Assembly: GCA_024401565.1 (NCBI GenBank)
Contig: JAKSKU010000027.1
Span: 1-33,197 of the forward strand
Length of the DNA: 33,197 nucleotides
Direction: 5' to 3'
DNA from: Paludibacteraceae bacterium
GTDB taxonomy: Bacteria; Bacteroidota; Bacteroidia; Bacteroidales; Paludibacteraceae
Shown here: positions 1 to 7,900 of the stretch, piece by piece
Position numbering within the stretch: position 1 is the first letter of the stretch
Layout of the letters: every line of letters starts with the position of its first letter
Notes under the pieces: model-generated
Databases searched by the model: none
Told to the model about the DNA's origin: nothing
What the model saw: the letters and a program-made list of their open reading frames with translations, nothing else
Translations under genes and position numbers: made by a program

Positions 1-451
1 ATAAGACAGTACTGATTCGATAGAAAGTATTACGGATTCCAACAAAGAACGACTGCTGGTTTGTATCCAGAGCCAAAATATATAATCCGTCGGCAGCGAT
101 GTCGTGAGTGGCAGAAGCAAAAGCACAAAGCCAGAAAAAAGCCAACGACAAATTTAGACAAAAATCAAGAGGAGCTGTGAAGGCCACGCCTGCCAAAGCA
201 ATCGCCACGATAAACTGCATCACCACCACCCACATCTTCTTGCTTCCAAACAAATCAAGAATTGGACTCCAGAACGGTTTAATCACCCAAGGAAGATACA
301 TCCATGACGTATAGAGAGCGACGTCGGTATTGCTCAAACCCATTTCAGAAAGGAAAAGCATAGCGAGAGTGTTGACTGCGAAATATGGAGCACCCTCCGC
401 CATATATAGAGTGGGAATCCAAGCCCACGGCAATGTTTTTCGGTTATTCAT
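1..451 (-). CDS. AmpG-like MFS transporter, N-terminal part (truncated by window edge)
   Basis: Reading the minus strand from the ATG at 451 gives an uninterrupted frame of 150 codons that runs off the left edge. The product is very hydrophobic with several membrane segments. It opens with a PWAWIPTLYMAEGAPYF-type segment and later has an ATHDIAADGLYILAL segment. Both are typical of the AmpG/MFS_1 group, which carries muropeptides or related substrates across the inner membrane. A Bacteroidota-type promoter box lies about 25 bases upstream. The substrate cannot be told from the visible part; AmpG-like permease is the best family call, and an acetyl-CoA-transporter-like or sugar MFS protein remains possible. 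The gene has no neighbour in the same direction inside the window. Confidence 0.82.
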   Translation of the reverse strand, partial: MNNRKTLPWAWIPTLYMAEGAPYFAVNTLAMLFLSEMGLSNTDVALYTSWMYLPWVIKPFWSPILDLFGSKKMWVVVMQFIVAIALAGVAFTAPLDFCLNLSLAFFWLCAFASATHDIAADGLYILALDTNQQSFFVGIRNTFYRISTVL

Positions 452-474
452 ATAATATATAGATTCAATGATTG

Positions 475-506
475 CAAAAATAACAATGAAAAGGTAGAAA
501 TGCAAG
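475..506 (-). promoter_or_regulatory. Promoter of the AmpG-like transporter gene
   Basis: On the minus strand TATTTTTG (482 to 475) fits the Bacteroidota -7 consensus TAnnTTTG. A CTTG element lies 20 bases upstream (506-503) at the expected -33 position. The implied start of transcription is about 15-20 bases before the ATG at 451. Confidence 0.5.
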
Positions 507-550
507 AAAAACTAAAACGATAACGTTGACGAAAACGAAAACAGATAAAA

Positions 551-580
551 TAAAAAAAGACGCTTTATCCAAGCGTCTTT
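551..580 (-). terminator. Rho-independent terminator of tRNA-Gln
   Basis: A perfect 10-bp stem (AAAGACGCTT at 556-565 with AAGCGTCTTT at 571-580) encloses a 5-base loop. On the minus strand it is followed by a T run (555-551). It begins seven bases downstream of the tRNA-Gln 3' end. Confidence 0.85.
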
Positions 581-586
581 AGAAGG

Positions 587-657
587 TTGTCCTACTAGGA
601 CTCGAACCTAGTCAAACGGTACCAAAAACCGGTGTGCTACCATTACACCATAGGACA
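587..657 (-). tRNA. tRNA-Gln (anticodon UUG)
   Basis: The minus strand folds as a tRNA. The acceptor arm is TGTCCTA paired with TAGGACA, the D arm GTGT/GCAC, the anticodon loop TTTTGGT with TTG at positions 34-36, and the T arm CTAGG-TTCGAGT-CCTAG. The discriminator base is A and CCA is not encoded. The base pair at the base of the anticodon stem (27-43) is a C-T mismatch; all other stems pair. A near-consensus promoter and a terminator flank it, so it is a single-gene unit. Confidence 0.95.
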
Positions 658-694
658 ATCACAACGATAGCCTTTAGGCTCTCATTTGCGAGTG

Positions 695-726
695 CAAAGG
701 TAGTTGGATTTATCTATTTCTGCAAA
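695..726 (-). promoter_or_regulatory. Promoter of tRNA-Gln, near-consensus Bacteroidota type
   Basis: On the minus strand TTTGC (726-722) is followed after 19 bases by TACCTTTG (702-695). This matches the primary sigma-factor pattern TTTG-N19-TAnnTTTG. The tRNA 5' end is about 38 bases downstream. Confidence 0.8.
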
Positions 727-996
727 TAAAAGCCACGTTTTTTCGTTATATTTTAATAAAAGTATATTTTTCAATACATTATAGCTCACATAACTAACTT
801 CAACATATTCCAAACTGTATTTTTATTCGCATTGAGAAATCAGTGTATAAACCAAACTTTTTTCAACTTTTTTTATACCTTTTTTCATATCAAAGCACAT
901 AATAGCCAGTTATGACTTTTATACGCAACTTTTCTCTTTTTTTGTATTTTTTTATCTTTTTTCTTCTCAATTTTGCAAACGTAAAACTACTGTAAA
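703..996. other. AT-rich intergenic region without a gene
   Basis: This stretch between the tRNA-Gln promoter and nrdG is strongly AT-rich, with many T runs, and holds no convincing ORF, hairpin or repeat. The only possible signal is CAATTTTG at 968-975, a one-mismatch -7 box about 20 bases before the nrdG ATG. No NrdR-box-like sequence was recognised. Confidence 0.6.
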
Positions 997-1542
997 ATGG
1001 AAGACGTTATCGGTGAACTTCACATAATGAAAGTATACCCAGAGACTATCGTGGATGGTCCAGGCTTTCGCTATTCGATCTACTTGGCTGGATGCAGACA
1101 TCACTGCCCTGGCTGTCAGAATCCGAATAGTTGGAATCCGTTGAACGGTCTTCCATTGAAGCGTAGCATGGTGGACGAAATAGTAGCGTCTATCAACGAG
1201 AATCCGCTTCTTGACGGTGTCACTTTTTCAGGTGGAGATCCGTTCTTCAACCCTAAAGATTTTGGCTATATTCTAAAGCGAGTAAAGAAAGAAACAGGAA
1301 AGAATATCTGGGTATATACTGGATATTGTTTCGAGGAACTGCTTGAAATTGAAGAGATTGTGCCGCTTTTAAGTTACATCGACGTCATCGTAGACGGTAG
1401 GTTCGACCAGTCGAAATTTGATCCACGTCTCGACTGGAGAGGAAGTGCCAACCAGAGAGTCGTGAAGGTACAGGAGGAGCTTCGCAAATACCGTAAGGAA
1501 AAGAAAGAAGCAGAGAAAGCTAGCAATAAAGCAGCTTGCTGA
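997..1542 (+). CDS. nrdG: Anaerobic ribonucleoside-triphosphate reductase activating protein
   Basis: A 181-residue radical-SAM enzyme. It uses a [4Fe-4S] cluster and S-adenosylmethionine to make the glycyl radical on the anaerobic reductase NrdD, which supplies dNTPs without oxygen. The cluster motif CxxxCxxC is clear (Cys33, Cys37, Cys40), preceded by a VDGPGFR segment and followed by a TFSGGDPF segment typical of NrdG. The Lys/Glu-rich C-terminal tail looks disordered. ATG at 997 is used; ATG at 1027 is a possible shorter start. Oddly no nrdD lies next to it on the visible side: the upstream gene is tRNA-Gln on the other strand. A terminator follows directly, so it is transcribed alone and presumably acts on an NrdD encoded elsewhere. 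Confidence 0.93.
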   Translation: MEDVIGELHIMKVYPETIVDGPGFRYSIYLAGCRHHCPGCQNPNSWNPLNGLPLKRSMVDEIVASINENPLLDGVTFSGGDPFFNPKDFGYILKRVKKETGKNIWVYTGYCFEELLEIEEIVPLLSYIDVIVDGRFDQSKFDPRLDWRGSANQRVVKVQEELRKYRKEKKEAEKASNKAAC

Positions 1543-1596
1543 ATAGGACAAAACAAAGAATAAAAGATATAGAAATTTTAATTGGTTAAGTGTTTG

Positions 1597-1631
1597 AAGA
1601 CCGTGCGTTTTGATAACGAGCGGTCTTTTTT
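1597..1631 (+). terminator. Rho-independent terminator after nrdG
   Basis: AAGACCG (1597-1603) pairs with CGGTCTT (1621-1627). An inner CGTT/AACG helix extends the stem, and a run of T follows to 1631. Confidence 0.85.
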
Positions 1632-1658
1632 GTGTGAAAAACGTCTTAATAAATTATT

Positions 1659-1688
1659 TTTTTCTTTCAGTTAAAGATTGTACCTTTG
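1659..1688 (+). promoter_or_regulatory. Promoter of the RhuM-like gene
   Basis: TACCTTTG at 1681-1688 is a perfect TAnnTTTG -7 box, with a T-rich stretch about 19-20 bases upstream in the -33 position. It implies an 80-base leader. That leader contains a three-codon ORF (1759-1770) whose GGAG (1761-1764) is also well placed as a ribosome binding site for the ATG at 1774. Confidence 0.6.
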
Positions 1689-1773
1689 GATGTTTCTAAA
1701 CACTCACAAACGGAATGTTTTTGGAATTAGTTAATTATTAATTGTATAAAAGTCAAAAATGGAGCAGTAAAAA

Positions 1774-2682
1774 ATGCCGAATGAAAAAGAGGGCGAAATC
1801 GTCCTTTATCAACCAGACGAAAACATAAAGATTGAAGTACAATTGCATGATGAGACAGTATGGTTGTCGCAACAACAAATGGCTCTTCTTTTTGATGTTA
1901 AAGAGAACACCATTACTTACCACATAAAAGAGATATTCAAAAATCAAGAATTAGACGAAATCCCAACTACTCGAAAAATTCGAGTAGTTCGAGTCGAAGG
2001 CAATCGTAAGGTGAATCGCCAAATCGATTACTACAACCTTGACATGATTCTATCAATAGGTTATCGAGTCAATAGTGTAAGAGGCATAAAGTTTCGTAGA
2101 TGGTCTTCAAATGTGCTTAAACAATATCTATTAAAAGGATACTCCATCAATCAACAGATGCTTTCAATGCAACGTCAAATAGACTCACGTCTTGATCTGC
2201 AGTCAGAAAGAATCTTTAGTCTGGAGCAACGTCAACAACAACAACAGCAACAACTCGAATTCTTTATCCGGACATCCACACCTCCGGCAGAAATGGTTTT
2301 CTTCAATGGTGAGTTCTTCACTGCCCGAGTTGCCTTGGAGAATTTAATAAAAACTGCATCTCGTAGAGCTATAATCATTGATGGCTATATAGACGCAAGG
2401 ACTTTCGACATTCTTGGCACTCGCGCGACTGGTGTCATCGGACAGATTTATACAGTTGGAGTAGGATCCGGAATCACACGGCTTCGTGACGAGTATAATC
2501 GTCAACAAAATGTTGATCCGATCGAAGTATTAAAATGGAAGAAGGAATCACACGACAGATGGCTTATAATAGACGACCGGCTTTACCATTGCGGCCACTC
2601 ACTGAATGCAATGGGCAACAAAATGTCCGCAATAACACTGATGGGCAAGTCGCCAGACGAAATTCTGGACGAAGTGAGATGA
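1774..2682 (+). CDS. RhuM-family protein with PLD-like C-terminal domain
   Basis: 302 residues in two parts. Residues about 8-130 match the RhuM family named after a Salmonella pathogenicity-island gene: an ETVWLSQQQMALLF segment like a winged-helix DNA-binding fold, then YYNLDMILSIGYRVNS and FRRWSS. A linker with seven glutamines (154-160) leads to a second domain (about 168-302). That domain has an FFNGEFFTA segment and a HxRxxxxD motif (HDRWLIID, 260-267) followed by YHCGHSLNAMG, resembling the single phospholipase-D-type motif found in related RhuM/KilA-type proteins. The molecular function is not established; such genes are scattered accessory genes often found near mobile or defence loci. 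No partner gene is present here. The coding sequence contains a perfect 11-bp hairpin at 1965-1989. Confidence 0.8.
   Translation: MPNEKEGEIVLYQPDENIKIEVQLHDETVWLSQQQMALLFDVKENTITYHIKEIFKNQELDEIPTTRKIRVVRVEGNRKVNRQIDYYNLDMILSIGYRVNSVRGIKFRRWSSNVLKQYLLKGYSINQQMLSMQRQIDSRLDLQSERIFSLEQRQQQQQQQLEFFIRTSTPPAEMVFFNGEFFTARVALENLIKTASRRAIIIDGYIDARTFDILGTRATGVIGQIYTVGVGSGITRLRDEYNRQQNVDPIEVLKWKKESHDRWLIIDDRLYHCGHSLNAMGNKMSAITLMGKSPDEILDEVR
1965..1989. repeat. Perfect 11-bp inverted repeat inside the RhuM-like gene
   Basis: AACTACTCGAA (1965-1975) and TTCGAGTAGTT (1979-1989) are exact reverse complements separated by AAA. The element lies wholly within codons for the RhuM segment TTRKIRVVR. Confidence 0.85.
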
Positions 2683-2707
2683 TTTGATTATTCAATTTGA
2701 TTATTCA
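2682..2707. repeat. Exact 13-bp tandem duplication at the RhuM-like stop codon
   Basis: ATTTGATTATTCA occurs twice in immediate succession (2682-2694, 2695-2707). The first copy starts on the last base of the TGA stop codon. It looks like a slippage duplication. Confidence 0.85.
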
Positions 2708-2734
2708 AGAAGTCTTGTATTAGTCAAAATTCAG

Positions 2735-2742
2735 TATATTTG
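2735..2742 (+). promoter_or_regulatory. -7 box of the HD-hydrolase gene
   Basis: TATATTTG matches TAnnTTTG exactly, with TTG at 2715-2717 about 17 bases upstream. It overlaps the upstream in-frame GTG at 2742 and so argues that translation starts at ATG 2763. Confidence 0.6.
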
Positions 2743-2762
2743 TGGTTATAAAACAAATTCCT

Positions 2763-3302
2763 ATGATCGATCCAATAGCAATTATAAAGAAATATTACGA
2801 CGAGAACAGCGAACTTTACCATATTCTCGTCACTCATTCAAGAGAAGTTGCAGACAAAGCATTACAGATTGTCGACGCACATCCTGAACTTGGAGCCGAC
2901 CGACAGTTTGTGGAGGAAGGTGCAATGCTTCACGACATTGGAATCTTCAAGACCAACGCTCCAGGCATATGTTGCGTAGGTGATCGCCCCTACATCTGCC
3001 ACGGGACTATTGGCAGTGAGTTGCTTCAGGCAGAAGGTTTGCCACGTCATGCATTGGTGGCAGAGCGTCACACCGGCACAGGATTATCATTAAAGCAAAT
3101 TATCGAGCAGGATCTTCCTATTCCACACCGAGATCTACGCCCCGTCAGTATAGAGGAACAGATTATCTGTTTCGCAGATAAATTCTTCAGCAAGACGCAT
3201 CTCGGCGTCGAAAGGGACTTCGCCAAATCAAGATCTAAGTTGGAGAAATTCGGAGAAGAGTCTCTTTCTCAGTTTGACAAATGGGGCAAGATGTTTTTAT
3301 AA
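2763..3302 (+). CDS. HD-domain metal-dependent phosphohydrolase family protein
   Basis: 179 residues from the ATG at 2763; an in-frame GTG at 2742 lies in the promoter box and is rejected. The HD motif is HDIG (His57-Asp58), preceded by a conserved helix with His25 (THSREVADKAL) and followed by HGTIGSELL and AERHTGTG segments whose histidines fit the metal site of HD/YqeK-like hydrolases. ICFADKF near residue 140 supplies another metal-ligand aspartate. The substrate is unknown, probably a nucleotide or other small phosphoester. It is followed after 23 bases by the peptide deformylase gene, so the two are probably co-transcribed. Confidence 0.85.
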   Translation: MIDPIAIIKKYYDENSELYHILVTHSREVADKALQIVDAHPELGADRQFVEEGAMLHDIGIFKTNAPGICCVGDRPYICHGTIGSELLQAEGLPRHALVAERHTGTGLSLKQIIEQDLPIPHRDLRPVSIEEQIICFADKFFSKTHLGVERDFAKSRSKLEKFGEESLSQFDKWGKMFL

Positions 3303-3325
3303 TGTGATTTTACATAATTAGAAAT

Positions 3326-3736
3326 ATGGTAAAAGAGATTATGCACGATCCGATGTTTCTGTCTCAGAAATCGGAACCGGCAACAGAAGAAGACAAGCAA
3401 GTGGTGACCGACTTGCTAGATACACTGCGTGCCCACCTTGACGGATGCGTGGGAATGGCAGCCAATATGATCGGAGTCCTGAAAAACATAATTGTAGTGT
3501 GTGTCGGAGACAAGCAGGTTGCATTCATCAATCCCGTCATCACAGTCAAACTGAAACCTTACCCTGCAGAAGAGGGATGCCTGTCACTGCCAGGAGTAAA
3601 GAAGACGATACGATACAATGAGATAGAGATGGAGTTTTTAGACGTCAATTTCAAGCCTCAAAAGAAAAGATTCAGAGGCTATACGGCCCAAATCATCCAA
3701 CATGAGGTGGATCACTGCAACGGAATCCTAATCTGA
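3326..3736 (+). CDS. def: Peptide deformylase family protein, short form with Met in motif 1
   Basis: 136 residues. Peptide deformylase removes the formyl group from the initiator methionine using a metal held by one Cys and two His. Motif 2 EEGCLSLPG (Cys85) and motif 3 HEVDH (His126, Glu127, His130) are intact. Motif 1, normally GxGxAAxQ, reads GVGMAANMIG: Met48 replaces the glutamine that binds the carbonyl oxygen. The protein also stops right after motif 3, without the usual C-terminal helix. I recall short deformylases with the same AANMIG segment in gut Firmicutes, so this may be a functional subfamily rather than a decayed copy. Whether a canonical def exists elsewhere in the genome cannot be seen. 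Likely co-transcribed with the HD gene. Confidence 0.85.
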   Translation: MVKEIMHDPMFLSQKSEPATEEDKQVVTDLLDTLRAHLDGCVGMAANMIGVLKNIIVVCVGDKQVAFINPVITVKLKPYPAEEGCLSLPGVKKTIRYNEIEMEFLDVNFKPQKKRFRGYTAQIIQHEVDHCNGILI

Positions 3737-3747
3737 AGCCCTTCCAA

Positions 3748-3791
3748 CCTCCCTAAAGGGAGGAGTTCGATGCAGCCCCCTTTAGGGGGCT
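3748..3791. repeat. Pair of GC-rich palindromes between convergent genes
   Basis: CCTCCCTAAAGGGAGG (3748-3763) and AGCCCCCTTTAGGGGGCT (3774-3791) are perfect palindromes ten bases apart. Their cores CCCTAAAGGG and CCCTTTAGGG are reverse complements of each other, so the pair can also fold into one larger imperfect hairpin. They stand out against AT-rich surroundings and sit between the ends of def and yciH. There is no T tract. They may be a dispersed Bacteroidota-type palindromic repeat that also acts as a two-way transcription stop. Confidence 0.75.
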
Positions 3792-3795
3792 ATGC

Positions 3796-4128
3796 TCAGT
3801 TTCCTCTCTTCGCCTTGTGTCCCATCTTTTTCAGACACTCCACAGCAGCGTCGCGCTTATCTCCCTGAATAAGAATTTCTTCCTCACGGTATGAGCCACC
3901 TGTGGCAAGTTTCTTTTTTAATGTGTCGGCAATTTGACGCACCGTCTCCAAATCACAAGTGAATCCAGAGATGATAGTGGCAGCCTTGCCTCCCCTACCC
4001 TTTTTCTCAAAGCTCACGATCAAATTCTGAGCATCGACCTTCTCCTCTACTTTTTCCTCCACAACAGGTTCTGGATCACCCTGTGGCAAAGTGCCTTTAA
4101 GCGCGGATAGCGAATCTTTCCAATCCAT
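3796..4128 (-). CDS. yciH: SUI1/YciH-family translation initiation factor homologue
   Basis: 110 residues. The C-terminal half (from about residue 34) is the SUI1 fold: VSFEKKGRGGKAATIISGF, then DTLKKKLATGGSYREEEILIQGD and a Lys-rich end. SUI1 proteins are the bacterial relatives of eIF1, bind the small ribosomal subunit and influence start-codon choice. The N-terminal 30 residues are acidic and variable. The gene converges on the deformylase gene, an interesting but possibly chance pairing of two initiation-related genes. A -7 box lies upstream at 4155-4162. Confidence 0.9.
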   Translation of the reverse strand: MDWKDSLSALKGTLPQGDPEPVVEEKVEEKVDAQNLIVSFEKKGRGGKAATIISGFTCDLETVRQIADTLKKKLATGGSYREEEILIQGDKRDAAVECLKKMGHKAKRGN

Positions 4129-4154
4129 ATTATTATCGTTTACGTTTCACTAAA

Positions 4155-4162
4155 CAAAAATA
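4155..4162 (-). promoter_or_regulatory. -7 box of yciH
   Basis: TATTTTTG on the minus strand matches TAnnTTTG, 27 bases before the yciH ATG. No clear -33 element. Confidence 0.45.
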
Positions 4163-4289
4163 CACGTTTTATAACAAAATCTACATTTTCAATCGAATTC
4201 TTTGTTTTCACACACAATAAAATCGCCACAAATTCGTTTTATGTTAAAAACAAATTGCGTCAAACAATTCAAAAAACAAAATAAAATCT

Positions 4290-4297
4290 TATATTTG
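4290..4297 (+). promoter_or_regulatory. -7 box of the FAH-porU unit
   Basis: TATATTTG matches TAnnTTTG, with the ATG of the FAH-family gene 26 bases downstream. No convincing -33 element at the right distance. Confidence 0.5.
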
Positions 4298-4322
4298 CCA
4301 AATTGGTAGATTGTAGCATATT

Positions 4323-4934
4323 ATGAAGATAATTTGTGTAGGTTGGAACTATGGTTCCCATAATGCAGAGCTATATAAAGAGGAAAAGAAAGAGCCAGTA
4401 CTTTTTCTTAAGCCAGAGACGTCGCTTCTACGTGAGAACAAACCGTTCTATTTGCCAGATTTCTCACAGCAGATAGAGCATGAAGCCGAGTTAGTGGTAA
4501 GAATTGGCAAGATGGGCAAAAACATAGCACCCAAATTTGCCGACCGCTACATCGACGCCATCACGATAGGTGTCGACTTCACAGCTCGCGACCTCCAGGC
4601 AGCGGCAAAAAAAGCAGGAGCACCATGGGATATCAGCAAAGGTTTTGACAATTCAGCCCCAGTAGGAGAGTTTGTCGACAAGAGCAAGTTTCCTGACCTG
4701 CAGAATGTAAATTTTAGTCTAACAAAAAACGGGAACACAGTACAGTCTGGCAACAGCAGTGAAATGATAACTCCAATTGCGGAGATAGTGGCATTGGCAA
4801 GCAAGTATTTCACGCTTAAGACTGGCGACTTAATTTTCACTGGCACACCAAGCGGTGTTGGCAAAGTGGAAATTGGAGACGAATTGAAGGGCTTCATTGA
4901 AGGCCAGGAGTTATTGAGTTTCTGTGTTAAATAA
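4323..4934 (+). CDS. Fumarylacetoacetate hydrolase family protein (acylpyruvase-like)
   Basis: 203 residues, the size of single-domain FAH proteins such as YcgM/FAHD1. The family cleaves C-C bonds or decarboxylates acylpyruvate-type compounds using Mg2+. Seen here are the opening ICVGWNYGSHNAEL, the metal-binding IEHEAELVVRIGK (Glu residues about 57-59), a TIGVDFTARDLQ segment and the closing DLIFTGTPSGVGKVEIGDEL. The true substrate may be oxaloacetate or acylpyruvate; the sequence does not decide. The stop is only eight bases before the porU start, so the two are probably co-transcribed although no functional link is obvious. Confidence 0.9.
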   Translation: MKIICVGWNYGSHNAELYKEEKKEPVLFLKPETSLLRENKPFYLPDFSQQIEHEAELVVRIGKMGKNIAPKFADRYIDAITIGVDFTARDLQAAAKKAGAPWDISKGFDNSAPVGEFVDKSKFPDLQNVNFSLTKNGNTVQSGNSSEMITPIAEIVALASKYFTLKTGDLIFTGTPSGVGKVEIGDELKGFIEGQELLSFCVK

Positions 4935-4942
4935 CATTTATA

Positions 4943-7900
4943 ATGGGGACATTTTTCAAAAAGGCACTATTAGCAGCAATCACATCGACATTAACACTAA
5001 CAAGTAATGCCGAATATTTCAAACTGCACTCTTATACAGACCAGTCCGTACTTGCAAACGGGCTCACAGTAAAGATTAGAGTTCAGCAGGAGGGTGTCTA
5101 TGCACTTTCGTACGACCAGTTGCGCGAGTTGGGATTCTCTAATCCCAAAAAGGTCCACCTGCGTGGATACGGAGGAGAATTACAGAACGAGAACTTCATA
5201 CTTGGCAAAGACACATATATAGATGATCTTATAGATCAGCCAGTGATTGATATGGGAGACAGAATCGTATTCTATCTTCGAGGCACCGTCGGCTACACCA
5301 CATTGGAAAGAAAAGGGTTTGTAGACGACATCAATTTCACGGAGAACTACTCATCCGAGCACTCTTACTACTTCCTTCACGAGGAAGCGTCTGACGCGCT
5401 AAAGATCGAGGAAAAAACAGATTCAATAACAGCTGACCTCATAGAGGGTGAGCCTAAAACTGTATACACAGCTTTCCAAATCAAAAAATTTGACGATATC
5501 AACCTTCCTAAAACAGGAAGAAACTGGTATGGATCAAGCATGAGAAATAAAGAAAGCCAGACTCACACATTCTGCTTCAGCAATGCTGTTGTGGGAGACG
5601 TCGCAACCATATCTTCCGTCGCGTTGTCAGCATCTCCGCTCAACGGATACTTCACAATGTCAACAAACATGGACGAGGTTTCCTCAACAATGCTTCCATG
5701 CAAGAACTACGTCACAGGAATAGAAGACATAATGATTAACCAGGCACAGGTTACTCCGTCGTGCTTAGTGCAAGCCACGTATACTTATACCACTGCTGCG
5801 GAGACTGGTGTCGGATATCTTGATTATATTATCGCGTCGGCAAACTGTAATCTAAAAGCCAACATTCCTTACCAGACAATCATCCGTAAACATAAGGATC
5901 CTGAGAAATATGCAGTGTTGGGAGCTAATTCCCAGATTCAGGTATGGGACGTGTCAAAAATACACGACGTCAAAAAGGTACCGTCTACTTTAAACAAAGA
6001 CAGCCTTATTTTCGTGGCAAATGAAGACACGACAATCGGACGCTTCGTCGTATTCAATCCGGCAGCTAAATTTGACGCTCCTGAGATCATGGGCAAAGTC
6101 GCAAACCAGAACATACACAGTTTGAAGGACATCGAATACGTGATTCTTACTAATCCTGAGTTTATCGAGCAAGCAAACAAACTTGCAGATATACACAAAG
6201 CAGAGGGAATGGAAGTGAAAGTGCTGACTCCTGACTTAATTTTCAATGAGTTCTCGAGCGGAACACCAGACCCGACAGCAATCAGAGCGTTCATGAAAAT
6301 GTTATATGATAAAGCTCAGAATTCAGACTATGGCGTATATCCTAAATACCTTCTTATTTTCGGAGACGGAACATACGACAACTGTGGCAGACTAAAGAAC
6401 AAGACTTACAACAAAATGATCACATACCAGGCGCCTGGTTCTCTTGACGAAAGTTGCAGCTACGCATGCGACGACTACTTCGGAATAGTGGAGAACGCGA
6501 CACTTGGATATGACCATCTTTACGCGAACACACAGAACGTAGGAGTAGGAAGATTTCCTGTGTCAAAGGTATCAGAAGCTGAAGACATGGTGGAAAAAGT
6601 AAGACGTTATCAGGAATCGCCTTCTGGCGCATGGAGATCAAAAATGGTACTGATGGCAGACGACAACGATTTGAAGTCGACATCAGAGCAATACCATGCT
6701 TTCATCAGAGACGCCGAACAAGTCTACTCTACAGTATACAACAAAGACCCAAGAATCAATATAGAGCGTATATATTGGGACTATTATACACGTGATGTAA
6801 GCGGTGGCGCGAACAGATACCCTGAAGTAACCGAAGCTATCGAAAGAAACTTTGTGGACGGTGCAGTGTTTATGAACTATCTAGGCCATAGCTCATACAA
6901 CGCAATCAGCGGTGAGCACTCGTTGTCTATATCACAGGCAAAGACACTGATCAACAAGATCTATCCGCTATGGTTCTCTTCTAGCTGTAACATGTCTCAA
7001 TACGACGACTTCATCAGTTCACTTGGCGAAGAGCTAGTGCTTAACCCTAATGGAGGAGCTATAGCAGTAGTGGCTGCGGACCGTACGGCATACCAATCAG
7101 ACAATCTTGCTCTCAACAAGAAATTTGTGGCAGAATTGTTTAATCCAGAAAACGACTATAGATTGGGAACAATATACAAGCAAGCAAAAACAAAGCTTGG
7201 AAGCAACAGCAATAAAATGGTGTTCTGCTTACTTGGAGACCCAGCACTAAAGATCAAAGTACCTGAATTTAATGTAGTTATAGATTCTATAATGGAAGTG
7301 TTGCCAGACGGTGGACTAATCAAGTCTGACACAATGAAGGCATTGTCGAAGATGAAAGTGTGCGGACACATAGAAGATGAAAACTATGAAATCTTCGACG
7401 CATTCAACGGAATCATGACATCTTCACTAAAAGACAAAGAGCAGACTGTAAGAACGAAGGCCAACACATCATCGTTCACACCATTTGAATACAAAGAAAG
7501 ACAAAGCACATTGTATTCAGGAAGCTCACTGGTGGAAAACGGAAAATTCCAGTTTACACTTATGGTGCCAAAAGACATCAACTATAAGATAGGAAACGGA
7601 CGCATGACATTCTACGCATTCGACGAGACCAGCGGTATGCATGCAATGGGATCAGATGAAAACATGTTGGTCGGAGGAAGCACATCGAACATCATAGCCA
7701 ACACTTCCGGTCCGAAGATTGAATTGTCTGCAAACGGCAACGTCTACAAGAGCGGATACAAAGTCAACGCGACACCAATGCTATATGTATCTTTGTCTTC
7801 ACCAAACGGAATCAATGCGTCGGGCAGCGGCATCGGTCATGATATCACATTAACAATCGACAATGACAGCAAGAATGTGCAGACACTGAACTCAAACTTC

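Noticed and set aside
108-314. 68-codon plus-strand ORF
   Set aside because: It is antisense to the AmpG-like transporter frame, which has clear family motifs and runs through the whole segment.
2742-2762. GTG start for the HD hydrolase
   Set aside because: The codon overlaps a perfect -7 box; ATG 2763 fits the family start and a normal leader.
2684-2887. 67-codon ORF overlapping the HD gene start
   Set aside because: It is out of frame with the HD domain and has no family features.
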